Assembly (NCBI GenBank): GCA_023511295.1 | Contig: JAIMBT010000028.1 | Coordinates: forward strand, 1 to 51,915 | Direction: 5' to 3' | Length of the DNA stretch: 51,915 nt | Source: Alicyclobacillus sp. | GTDB lineage: Bacteria > Bacillota > Bacilli > Alicyclobacillales > Alicyclobacillaceae | In this document: piece after piece, positions 24,082 through 31,435 of the stretch | Layout: the number at the start of each line of letters is the position of its first letter | Position numbering within the stretch: the stretch's first letter is position 1 | Program-made: the position numbers and the translations under genes | Notes under the pieces: generated by a model | What the model saw: only the letters and a program-made list of their open reading frames with translations | The model's database searches: none | Told to the model about the DNA's origin: nothing

Positions 24082-25248
24082 TCACTCCGCCACCGTGCGC
24101 AGCAGTTCGTACAGGTTCGCCTTCGCCTCAAACCCGACCCCGGGCACGTCCGGCAAGGTGACGTATCCATCGACGACCGGGCAACCGTCCGCGAATCCGC
24201 CGAACGGTTGGAACACACCGGGGTATGATTCGTTTCCACCCAGCCCGAGGCCCGCGGCGATGTTGAGCGACATCTGATGGCCTCCGTGCGGGATGCAGCG
24301 CCGCGGCGACCACCCATGCTCCTTCAACATGTCGAGGATGCGCATGTACTCTACCAGGCCGTAGCTGAGTGCACAGTCGAACTGCAGGTAATCGCGCTCC
24401 GGATTCATGCCGCCGTAGCGGATGAGGTTTCGGGCATCCTGCATCGAGAACAGATTCTCGCCCGTCGCCATGGGGTTGTGGTAGTGCCGGCCGAGTTCCG
24501 CTTGGAGGGCGTAGTCCAGCGGATCGCCCGCCTCTTCGTACCAGAACAGGTTGTACGGTTCCAAGGCTTCGGCGTAGGCGAGCGCCGTCGGCAGGTCGAA
24601 CCGACCGTTCGCGTCCACCGCCAAGTGTCGACCGCTCGGAAGCAGCGTCAGAACCGCTTCCATCCGCTTGAGATCTTCCGCCAGGGTGTCGCCGCCAATC
24701 TTCATCTTGACGACGGAGTAGCCGAGGTCGAGGTAGCCCTTCATCTCGTCCTTGAGCGCCTCGAGGTCCTTGCCCGGTTGGTAGTAGCCGCCAGCCGCGT
24801 ACACGAAGACTTTGTCGTCCACCACGCCGTCGCGATATCGATCCGCCAACAACCGGTAGAGGGGCTTCCCTTCAATCTTCGCCACCGCGTCCCAGACGGC
24901 CATGTCGAGGACACCGACGGCAACCGATCTCTCTCCGTGTCCGCCCGGTTTTTCTCCCGTCATCAGGATGTTCCAGATTTTGTGCGGGTCAAAATTGGTG
25001 CCTTCTTCGTTCAAGATCTGCCTCGGGTCTGCCTCGCGCAGCCGCGGGATGAAACGCTCCCGGAGTAGTCCGCTGGGCGCGTAGCGGCCGTTGGAGTTGA
25101 ATCCGTACCCGACAACGCGCTTCCCGTCACGGACGACGTCGGTGACGATGGCGACGACGGACGCCGTCATCTTGCTGAAGTCGATGTACGCATTGCGGAT
25201 ACTGGATTTGATAGGAACTGCAACTTCTTTGATCTCGACAATCCTCAT
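24082..25248 (-). CDS. D(-)-tartrate dehydratase-like enolase-superfamily enzyme
   Basis: A 388-residue mandelate-racemase-group enolase. From memory its text is very close to the characterised D-tartrate dehydratase: SIRNAYIDFSKMT, VVGYGFNSNGRYA, EKPGGHGERSVAVG, VKMKIGG (catalytic Lys), AVDANGRF (metal Asp) and CIPHGGHQMSLNIAAGLGLGG (catalytic His). It would dehydrate D-tartrate to oxaloacetate with Mg2+. ATG 25248 has GAGGTG six bases upstream. It is the first gene behind a sigma-54 promoter, cotranscribed with the KdgT-type permease. Another aldarate is possible. Confidence 0.85.
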   Translation of the reverse strand: MRIVEIKEVAVPIKSSIRNAYIDFSKMTASVVAIVTDVVRDGKRVVGYGFNSNGRYAPSGLLRERFIPRLREADPRQILNEEGTNFDPHKIWNILMTGEKPGGHGERSVAVGVLDMAVWDAVAKIEGKPLYRLLADRYRDGVVDDKVFVYAAGGYYQPGKDLEALKDEMKGYLDLGYSVVKMKIGGDTLAEDLKRMEAVLTLLPSGRHLAVDANGRFDLPTALAYAEALEPYNLFWYEEAGDPLDYALQAELGRHYHNPMATGENLFSMQDARNLIRYGGMNPERDYLQFDCALSYGLVEYMRILDMLKEHGWSPRRCIPHGGHQMSLNIAAGLGLGGNESYPGVFQPFGGFADGCPVVDGYVTLPDVPGVGFEAKANLYELLRTVAE

Positions 25249-25317
25249 GGCAGTCACCTCGTGTTGGTATACACCGCCTGATCGCTGTCGTTCAAGCGGC
25301 TTCGTAGGGATCATTCA

Positions 25318-25332
25318 GCAACTTTCGTGCCA
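25318..25332 (-). promoter_or_regulatory. Sigma-54 (-24/-12) promoter for the tartrate dehydratase operon
   Basis: On the minus strand the sequence reads TGGCACGAAAGTTGC, an exact match to the sigma-54 consensus TGGCACG-N4-TTGC. It lies about 70 bases before the dehydratase start codon. The sigma-54 activator gene next door provides the expected enhancer-binding protein. Confidence 0.92.
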
Positions 25333-25428
25333 CGGCGTGAAGGTGTGGGAATCCAAGGGTGCAGTCGGTGGGAAGGGGGGCCAGCCCGCAAGGGAGGGCA
25401 ACAAAGGCCGAACGAGTTCACGCGGAGT

Positions 25429-25464
25429 GTTTCAAGCGTGAAACATTAGTTTCAGAAATGAGAA
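25429..25464. promoter_or_regulatory. Tandem upstream activator sites for the sigma-54 regulator
   Basis: A perfect inverted repeat, GTTTCA-AGCG-TGAAAC (25429-25444), and a near copy, GTTTCA-GAAA-TGAGAA (25449-25464), start exactly 20 bases apart, two turns of the helix. They lie about 100-130 bases upstream of the -24/-12 promoter, the usual distance for enhancer sites. Binding by the adjacent activator is inferred. Confidence 0.7.
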
Positions 25465-25520
25465 AGGTGTGAAGACCTGGCCGTCGGTAGGGCCAACGGG
25501 ATTGGGTGGGCAGGCCCCGT

Positions 25521-27422
25521 TCAGCGCCGAGTTAACTTTCGCCACAACGTGGTCCGACTGATGCCGTACGTGCGGCAGAGCTGATCTCGGTCGCCGCCGA
25601 AGTGATCCAACAGGGCGCGCCACAGCGCGGTTTCCATCTCAGACCAGTCGTCCGAGAAGGGGATGCAGAGTGCCCTGGTGGCGGCTGGTTCCGCTGGCGC
25701 AGAGGGTTCCGCCGAAGCAGGGCGCTCGATGGGCAGCGCGGAGGCGACGACTTCCGCCGTCAGGACGCCGTCTTCGCAACAGGTCACAATCCGGTGGAGC
25801 GCGTTCTGCAGTTCGCGGATGTTGCCGGGCCAGCTGTATGGAAGGAGCGGATCGAAAACATGGTCATCCGGCCACGTGAGCACACGCCGCGCCTTCGCAA
25901 GCTCCTGCCGGAGGAAGAAATGAGCCATGGGAACGATATCCTCCGGCCGCTCCCGCAAGGGGGGCAGGTGCAACTCGAGGACGTTCAGGCGGTAGAGGAG
26001 ATCTTCGCGAAAGCGGCCCGTCTGTACGAGGTGGGGCAGGTCCCGGTTGGTCGCGCAGATGATGCGCACGTCAATCGGAATCATCCGGTTGCCGCCGACG
26101 CGCCGAATCTCACGCTCCTGGATGACGCGCAGGAGTTTGGATTGAAAGGAGAGGGACGTTTCGCTGATCTCGTCGAGGAAGAGCGTACCGCCGTGCGCGA
26201 GTTCGAACAGCCCAGGCCGGCCGCCGCGGGCAGCCCCCGTGAACGCGCCGTCATCGTAGCCGAACAGCTCGCTGTTCAACAGGTCCCCGTCAATCGCCGC
26301 GCAGTTCACCGAGACGAACGGTCCGCTCTTGCGGCGGCTGGCGTTGTGGATGCCCTGGGCGAACAGCTCCTTACCAGTGCCCGTTTCGCCGCGGATGAGC
26401 ACGGTGCCGTCAGAACCGGCGAAGCGCTCCGCGAGTTGTACCTGTTGCCGCATGCGCGGGCTGACGGCGGTGATGTCGGCGAGGGTGTTCTTCGCCACGA
26501 AGCCCCGTTCGTACAGTTTGCGGCGGATGGACAGTTCCTGGTTCTGAATCTGCTGAACCTCTTCGAAGATGGAGACGGCGCCCTGATATCGCCCTTCAAT
26601 CACGACGGGAACGCGGCTCAGCACGACGGCCTTGTCGCGGACCTGGACGATGGCGTTCTCCCGAGCGTCCGCGCCGGCCAGCCCTTCGCCTCCGACCTCG
26701 CGAAGGGCCCGGCCCACCCCGCGGCTTCGAGGGACACCGAGGATCTGCGCCGCAGCCTGGTTCATGTGTGCAATCCGCCCGTCGGCTTCGGTGGTGACAA
26801 CCGCCTCGCGGATGAGGTTGAGGATGGATTCCGTTTCCTTCAGCCGTGCCTGTTGCGCAATCTGGGCCTCGAGGACGTCGACGGCCGTGTCGAGGGCAAT
26901 CGTCAGCGAGGCGCGCCCGGACTCGAGCAAGAAGCCGGACACACCGCTCGCCCGCGCAATCTCTGCCGCCACGCGGTCGCCAATCACGGCCTCAACCGCG
27001 CCTTCGCGCAAAATATCGCGGACGAGGGCCGGAATCCGCTGCACGTCGTCGCACGTCTCCATCCGCAGCGACAGATCGGTCACGTCGACGAAGTGCTCTG
27101 TGTGCAGCATGATGTTCGACGGGGTGATGAGGGCAATCCGACGGCACCCCGTCCGCGCCGCTTCGCTGACGGCCCGCAGGACGTCGTAGGCGGTGACCTG
27201 GATTTCTATCACGGGCAGCGACGTGCGGGCGCGCAGCAATTTGGCAGTGCCGCCACGAGAGACGAGAACCCGCGCATCTGGACCCGGCAGGAGGTCCGGC
27301 TGCCGGTTGAGGTCACTCGATTGCAGTCGCTGCACCGTCACGGAGTGTCCGCGGTGCGCGTGCATGCCTTCGGCGATTTCGGCGAGTTGGGGATAGGGGG
27401 CGTACACCACAATCTCGCTCAT
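25521..27422 (-). CDS. Sigma-54-dependent transcriptional activator with PrpR-type sensor domain
   Basis: A 633-residue enhancer-binding protein. Domains in order: PrpR_N-like sensor (about 1-190, with VSRGGTAKLLR and PVIEIQVTAYDVLRA), PAS (about 200-310), AAA+ sigma-54 interaction domain with Walker A GETGTGKE near 343, the GAFTGA loop near 387 and Walker B GGTLFLDE, then a Fis-type helix-turn-helix at the end (QLCRTYGISRTTLWRKL). It should activate the operon at 25248 through the sites at 25429-25464 when a small ligand is bound. Its start overlaps the stop of the upstream HTH gene (ATGA). About 95 bases separate its stop from nearby regulatory sites. Confidence 0.92.
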   Translation of the reverse strand: MSEIVVYAPYPQLAEIAEGMHAHRGHSVTVQRLQSSDLNRQPDLLPGPDARVLVSRGGTAKLLRARTSLPVIEIQVTAYDVLRAVSEAARTGCRRIALITPSNIMLHTEHFVDVTDLSLRMETCDDVQRIPALVRDILREGAVEAVIGDRVAAEIARASGVSGFLLESGRASLTIALDTAVDVLEAQIAQQARLKETESILNLIREAVVTTEADGRIAHMNQAAAQILGVPRSRGVGRALREVGGEGLAGADARENAIVQVRDKAVVLSRVPVVIEGRYQGAVSIFEEVQQIQNQELSIRRKLYERGFVAKNTLADITAVSPRMRQQVQLAERFAGSDGTVLIRGETGTGKELFAQGIHNASRRKSGPFVSVNCAAIDGDLLNSELFGYDDGAFTGAARGGRPGLFELAHGGTLFLDEISETSLSFQSKLLRVIQEREIRRVGGNRMIPIDVRIICATNRDLPHLVQTGRFREDLLYRLNVLELHLPPLRERPEDIVPMAHFFLRQELAKARRVLTWPDDHVFDPLLPYSWPGNIRELQNALHRIVTCCEDGVLTAEVVASALPIERPASAEPSAPAEPAATRALCIPFSDDWSEMETALWRALLDHFGGDRDQLCRTYGISRTTLWRKLTRR

Positions 27423-28336
27423 GGCCGCGCGGCCCCAGGGCCGAAGCACCGCTCCAGTTGGCGGTCGACATAGCGCTGAATCTGCGCCGCGGCGACGTCC
27501 GGTCCCAACATGTCTACGAGGTCTTGGTGTGCGATTTCGACGCACTCTGCCAACAGCCGCAAGGCGAATTGCATTCGCTCGTCGCGGGTGGCGGGCAATT
27601 CTGCCGCAGCTGTGGGCGAAGTGGGGGTGGAAGCCGCATCGGGCGCGGGCAACCGGCACGGAAGGCGCACGGCGACCTGTACCACCTTGTCCGCTGTCCG
27701 ACCTTCGTTCGGGTGCATCGTTCTCGCTGCGGCCGTACTGGGGGGGTGTTCGAGAACTTGCGGCGGGTTCTGGGCCGGTGCGGGGGAGGGGAGCAGATGC
27801 ACCGGGCGCTCCCCAGGTCCGGGCAGCACGGACGCCGACCGCTCCGTTCCGGTTTCGTGTCCGACCGCCTTCGCGCGCACGCGCAGCTGCAACCGCTCAA
27901 TCTCCTCAGCCTCGACACGTGCGTCCTGCAGCCCCCACTTGTGAATCCAGTGAAACAGGGCAGGGCCGCTGATGCCCTGTTCCCGGGCAATCCGGTTCTT
28001 ACTCTTACCACTCGCCCGCTCCCGCAGGTAGTCTTCCTTCGACAGTGAGAACCCCATCGACGTCACCCCCCTCGGTACGTACTGAACCCGGTGATGCTCC
28101 ATGAGGCGCGGGACCGGCAGTCCCGCTTCCCAGAGGAGGTCACCCAGCGACATGAGCAGGTCGACGTCGCTCGGCGTGAACCGGGTGGCAATGGACGGGG
28201 AGAGTGCGATGCCGAACAGCTCACAGGCCACCTGTAAGCTGGTGCGATGAGACACCCACCGCAACAACTCCTGTCGACTCATCTCAAATTCGCGCATCGC
28301 CTGTTGGATGGTGGCTGCCCAATCCACCTGCTCCAT
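27419..28336 (-). CDS. Unrecognised protein with helix-turn-helix, coupled to the sigma-54 activator
   Basis: I do not recognise this family. About 305 residues from ATG 28336 (ATG 28370 and GTG 28399 are alternatives; none has a good ribosome binding site). Residues about 1-90 are helical. Residues about 95-140 (SLSKEDYLRERASGKSKNRIAREQGISGPALFHWIHKWGL, shown in part) form a transposase- or phage-like HTH. A Pro/Ala/Thr-rich linker of about 90 residues follows, then a C-terminal helical segment. The stop overlaps the start of the activator gene, so the two are made together, suggesting a co-regulator. Not an evident transposase: no DDE domain or terminal repeats are seen. Confidence 0.7.
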   Translation of the reverse strand: MEQVDWAATIQQAMREFEMSRQELLRWVSHRTSLQVACELFGIALSPSIATRFTPSDVDLLMSLGDLLWEAGLPVPRLMEHHRVQYVPRGVTSMGFSLSKEDYLRERASGKSKNRIAREQGISGPALFHWIHKWGLQDARVEAEEIERLQLRVRAKAVGHETGTERSASVLPGPGERPVHLLPSPAPAQNPPQVLEHPPSTAAARTMHPNEGRTADKVVQVAVRLPCRLPAPDAASTPTSPTAAAELPATRDERMQFALRLLAECVEIAHQDLVDMLGPDVAAAQIQRYVDRQLERCFGPGAARP

Positions 28337-28466
28337 GGCTCGCTTGTCTCGTTGCAACGTGTGTCCCATGACGAGCCCCACACCATCCACTTGAACCACA
28401 GGTTTTCAATCTTCTTCCTTATTCGCGGCGAAGCAGGGTTTTCCTGCTGACTTTTGTCGATTCGTG

Positions 28467-30215
28467 TCATTTCACAACCTCGTGCGCTGGCGTGTCCGCT
28501 GCGGTCTCCGCATCGATTCGGGCATCCAAAGCGGGCACCGCGCTCTGCACGGGGCTCGGTTCGCGGCCGGTGGCGGCGGCAATCGCGTCGTCCAGTTCGC
28601 GCTGGCGGGCTGCTCGGTCTGCCTCCGTCCAGTGGAACTGTTCCGCGAAGTACTGCACGACGGCCGCCTTCGTGTGGTGGACGAGATCGATATCGAACAG
28701 GAGTGCACCCGTCCGCCGCTGGAAGAAGTCGAGGGGCGTACACGCCATCTCCGCCTGGATGGCGTAGGCGAGTTGGGCGAACACGGCCGGAGGCAGGGAG
28801 GCGGCTGCGCCGTCGGTGGGGCGTGTCTGCACGAGATGGAACAGGTGTCCGGTGTTCGTCCCGTAGCGACTCGCCAACTGACGGGCGTCGGTCGGGGAGA
28901 GTCCAATCCGCCCCGCATCTCGCACCGCCGCCTCGATGGAGGCTTCGTAGTCCGATGGGTTTGCGTAGTGTCCGCCGGAGATAGGGACGTGCGCGGTCTG
29001 GCAGGGCGGGTACGTCTGACCGGTGATCTGTGACAAACGGCGGCAGCACAAGTCCACCGCTTTCTCCGCCATCTTGCGGTAGCCGGTGAGCTTTCCTCCT
29101 GCCATCGTGATGAGGCCGGACGGAGAGACGAAGATCTCCTCCTTCCGTGAGATCTCGGACGGCGATTTGCCTTCTTCGTGGATGAGCGGCCGAATGCCGG
29201 CCCATCCCGACTCGATGTCCGCGATGCCGAGGTGCACGGTTGGGAAGACGTGGTTGACGGCGTCTATGAGGTACTGCTGGTCGGCGAGGTGGATGTCCGG
29301 GTGCGCGAGGTCGCCGTGGTAGTCGGTGTCGGTGGTGCCGATGTAAGTTTTGCCGTCGCGCGGGATGGCGAACACCATCCGACCATCCGGGACGTCAAAG
29401 TATACCGGGTTCTGCAGCGGGAAGCGGCGCCTGTCGACGACGATGTGCACACCTTTGGTGTGGTGCAACTGCTTTCCGGATTTCGATCCGTCCAGCTCCC
29501 GAATCTCGTCCACCCACGGGCCGGCTGCATTCACGACGACGCGCGCGCGCAGCTCGCCCTGTGCACCCGTGAGGACGTCGGTGGCGCAGATGCCGGCAAT
29601 CGTCCCATTCTCGAACAGCAACTGGTCACACCGAACGTAGTTCAGCGCGAGTCCGCCGCGGGCCACTGCTTCCTTCAAGACTTCGATCGTGAGTCGCGCA
29701 TCGTCCGTGCGGTACTCCACGTAACAGGCAGATCCGAGTAGACCGTCCGGGCGCAGGAGCGGCTCGCGCTGCAATGTCTCGTCGGCAGAGAGCATTTTGC
29801 GGCGCTCGGTTCGCTTCACGCCGGCCAAGTAGTCGTACAGGCGGATACCGAAGGAGGCGGTGAGCCGACCGTACGTCCCGCCGCGGTAGATGGGCAGCAG
29901 CATCCACTCGGGATGCGTCACGTGCGGTCCGTTGCCATGCACGATGGCGCGCTCCTTTCCAACCTCGGCGACGAGCCCGATTTCCAACTGCTTCAGGTAG
30001 CGGAGTCCTCCGTGAACCAACTTGGTCGAGCGGCTCGACGTTCCCGCCGCAAAATCCTGCATGTCAATCAACGCTGCCTGTAGCCCACGCGTGGTCGCAT
30101 CGAGCAGAATTCCGGCGCCCGTGATACCGCCGCCGATGACCAGGAGATCCAGGTCCAAGGTCCGCATTGCATCCCACACGGTTTGCCTGTCGTACGCGGA
30201 AAATGATGCCTCCAC
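28467..30215 (-). CDS. glpD: Aerobic glycerol-3-phosphate dehydrogenase
   Basis: A 582-residue FAD enzyme with LLVIGGGITGAGILLDATTRGL (FAD Rossmann motif), DFAAGTSSRSTKLVHGGLRYLKQ and the C-terminal GlpD domain. It oxidises glycerol 3-phosphate to dihydroxyacetone phosphate at the membrane, passing electrons to quinone. GTG 30215 is chosen because GGAGGTG lies six bases upstream; a GTG at 30230 would precede that site. A terminator/antiterminator region lies directly upstream and glpP precedes it on the same strand, as in Bacillota glp regulons. No glpF or glpK is in the window, pointing to phosphodiesters as a glycerol phosphate source. Confidence 0.95.
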   Translation of the reverse strand: MEASFSAYDRQTVWDAMRTLDLDLLVIGGGITGAGILLDATTRGLQAALIDMQDFAAGTSSRSTKLVHGGLRYLKQLEIGLVAEVGKERAIVHGNGPHVTHPEWMLLPIYRGGTYGRLTASFGIRLYDYLAGVKRTERRKMLSADETLQREPLLRPDGLLGSACYVEYRTDDARLTIEVLKEAVARGGLALNYVRCDQLLFENGTIAGICATDVLTGAQGELRARVVVNAAGPWVDEIRELDGSKSGKQLHHTKGVHIVVDRRRFPLQNPVYFDVPDGRMVFAIPRDGKTYIGTTDTDYHGDLAHPDIHLADQQYLIDAVNHVFPTVHLGIADIESGWAGIRPLIHEEGKSPSEISRKEEIFVSPSGLITMAGGKLTGYRKMAEKAVDLCCRRLSQITGQTYPPCQTAHVPISGGHYANPSDYEASIEAAVRDAGRIGLSPTDARQLASRYGTNTGHLFHLVQTRPTDGAAASLPPAVFAQLAYAIQAEMACTPLDFFQRRTGALLFDIDLVHHTKAAVVQYFAEQFHWTEADRAARQRELDDAIAAATGREPSPVQSAVPALDARIDAETAADTPAHEVVK

Positions 30216-30231
30216 CGTCGTCACCTCCACT

Positions 30232-30314
30232 CAAAAATAAAAACCACAGGCCCGTACGCGAAGCGATCCGCTTCACGTCCAAGCGTGTGGTTATCTCATG
30301 AACTCTTATCCACA
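30232..30314 (-). promoter_or_regulatory. glpD leader: terminator with overlapping antiterminator (GlpP-type switch)
   Basis: On the minus strand AACCACA (30286-30292) pairs with TGTGGTT (30242-30248), enclosing a GAAGCG/CGCTTC inner stem, followed by TTTTTATTTTT: an intrinsic terminator ending just before the glpD ribosome binding site. Upstream, TGTGG (30310-30314) can pair instead with CCACA (30286-30290), taking away the terminator's left arm. This mutually exclusive pairing is what GlpP-controlled leaders use. Structure is read directly; GlpP action is from known biology. Confidence 0.75.
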
Positions 30315-30408
30315 GGTCGTATGGAGTTGGTCGAAAACCGTTGTGCATGTCGGGCGGATTCGGTTCCCGCACCAAGTTTGCTGAACGTCTCCCCCGGCTA
30401 TGAGGCTT

Positions 30409-30414
30409 ATTATA
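30409..30414 (-). promoter_or_regulatory. Possible -10 element of a glpD promoter
   Basis: A perfect TATAAT on the minus strand, preceded by TG, lies about 195 bases upstream of the glpD start, downstream of the glpP stop. No good -35 is present. Transcription from it would give a leader of about 185 nucleotides containing the terminator switch. Confidence 0.45.
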
Positions 30415-30524
30415 CATCACTGCACGTGAAGTTGCTACTGTACCCGCCCAGCACCTTCTCAATCGTGGGAGATGTGCAGTTGACATGGAAATGATTAGGT
30501 GAAGAAATGAATTCGCTGGGAGTA

Positions 30525-31142
30525 TCAGTTCGCAGGGAAACCATCATCCTGCCATTTCCACAGGGAGACAGCACTCGTCGAGACGCCGATGACGCCGCTA
30601 CCGAGCACGCTCTGCACCTGTTCCTTGGTGGACAACAACCCTCCGGCAATGATAGGGGTGTGCTGGTGGGACGCGAACAGGTGGATGACCTGTGGGATGA
30701 CAAGTCCGGGCAGCATTTCGACGGCGTCCGGCCGCGAGTCGTGCATGATTTTCAATGATTGGTCTACCGATACAGAATCGAGGATGAACGTGCGCTGCAA
30801 CGTGATGAGGTCGTGCTGCTTGGCGACGGGAATGAGGTTTGACCGCGTGGTAACGACGCCGTCCACGCCAACCTTTTGCGCAAGGTACCTAATGCCCGAC
30901 GCGTCGCGCGCGATGCCGGTCATGAGATCCAAGTGCACGAAGCTGAGTTTTCCGGCTTCGCGCAGTCGTTCAACGGTCTCGGTGATGGAGATGATGTCCG
31001 CACTGAGCAGAAATACGACGTTAGCGGTGGAGCTAAGGACCTGCGTCATGTCGGTATCTCGGGTCACGGCGGTGATGATGGGTTTTTTTTTCAATGCGTA
31101 GCGCAAAGTGTCGATGGCCTTCACCCCCGTTTGACGGGTCAT
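30525..31142 (-). CDS. glpP: Glycerol-3-phosphate-responsive antiterminator
   Basis: About 193-205 residues with the GlpP fold: FVHLDLMTGIARDASGIRYLAQKVGVDGVVTTRSNLI, LQRTFILDS, PDAVEMLPGLVIPQVI and PIIAGGLLSTKEQV. GlpP binds leader RNA with glycerol 3-phosphate and prevents early termination of glp genes. ATG 31142 lacks a ribosome binding site. TTG 31106, behind GGGGGTGAAGG, would give the same N-terminal length as the Bacillus protein and may be correct; a GTG at 31124 is a third choice. It precedes glpD, whose leader has the matching switch. Confidence 0.9.
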   Translation of the reverse strand: MTRQTGVKAIDTLRYALKKKPIITAVTRDTDMTQVLSSTANVVFLLSADIISITETVERLREAGKLSFVHLDLMTGIARDASGIRYLAQKVGVDGVVTTRSNLIPVAKQHDLITLQRTFILDSVSVDQSLKIMHDSRPDAVEMLPGLVIPQVIHLFASHQHTPIIAGGLLSTKEQVQSVLGSGVIGVSTSAVSLWKWQDDGFPAN

Positions 31143-31176
31143 ACGTACAGTACAGCGCGTCAGAAGTAGTTTCCTC

Positions 31177-31205
31177 ATTATAGAGCGTCCCCCGAATAGG
31201 GGCAA
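31177..31205 (-). promoter_or_regulatory. glpP promoter
   Basis: Minus strand: TTGCCC (31200-31205), a 17-base spacer and a perfect TATAAT (31177-31182). Transcription would start near 31170, just inside the longest possible glpP frame, which supports a start codon at 31142 or further in. Confidence 0.7.
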
Positions 31206-31240
31206 TGCTGAAGTGGATATGGGCAACCCAGAGAATGGGT

Positions 31241-31269
31241 TTGTCGCGAACGCGGGAAGATGGTATGAT
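31241..31269 (+). promoter_or_regulatory. Promoter of the phosphate transporter operon
   Basis: TTGTCG (31241-31246), 17-base spacer, TATGAT (31264-31269) with an extended -10 TG at 31261-31262. It faces away from the glpP promoter, 35 bases apart, and gives a 5' leader of about 160 nucleotides. Confidence 0.7.
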
Positions 31270-31316
31270 GCGACTAATGTGAAATGTGGGTCGGAGACAA
31301 AGAGATTCCCATTTGA

Positions 31317-31407
31317 CATGCCACCCGGTTTTCGTGCGGGTCGGGTATGCCGAACGGGCGTCTTTTTTGTTTCTCGCGTTTCGACGCCTAGGGAGGTGAA
31401 AGTCCCT
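31317..31407 (+). promoter_or_regulatory. Structured leader upstream of the PiT gene (three hairpins)
   Basis: Hairpin 1: CATGCC-ACCCG with CGGGT-(bulge)-GGTATG (31317-31349), about 11 pairs; a run of six T follows at 31363-31368. Hairpin 2: GGCGTC/GACGCC (31357-31388), whose loop contains that T-run. Hairpin 3: AGGGA/TCCCT (31390-31407), just before the ribosome binding site AAAGGAAG. Hairpin 1 with the T-run could attenuate, and hairpin 2 would bury the T-run. I do not recognise a known riboswitch class. Confidence 0.45.
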
Positions 31408-31435
31408 GCTCCTGCGCGGGAAAGGAAGTTGACTC

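Noticed and set aside
25602-27473. 623-codon plus-strand frame
   Set aside because: Antisense to the sigma-54 activator, whose domains are fully recognisable on the minus strand.
27419-28336. Insertion-sequence transposase reading of the HTH protein
   Set aside because: Only the HTH resembles transposases; no DDE or Tyr/Ser catalytic domain, inverted repeats or target duplication were seen.
31390-31420. Group II intron-like text around GGGAGGTGAAAGTCCC
   Set aside because: Short resemblance only; no domain V, reverse transcriptase or splice boundaries nearby.
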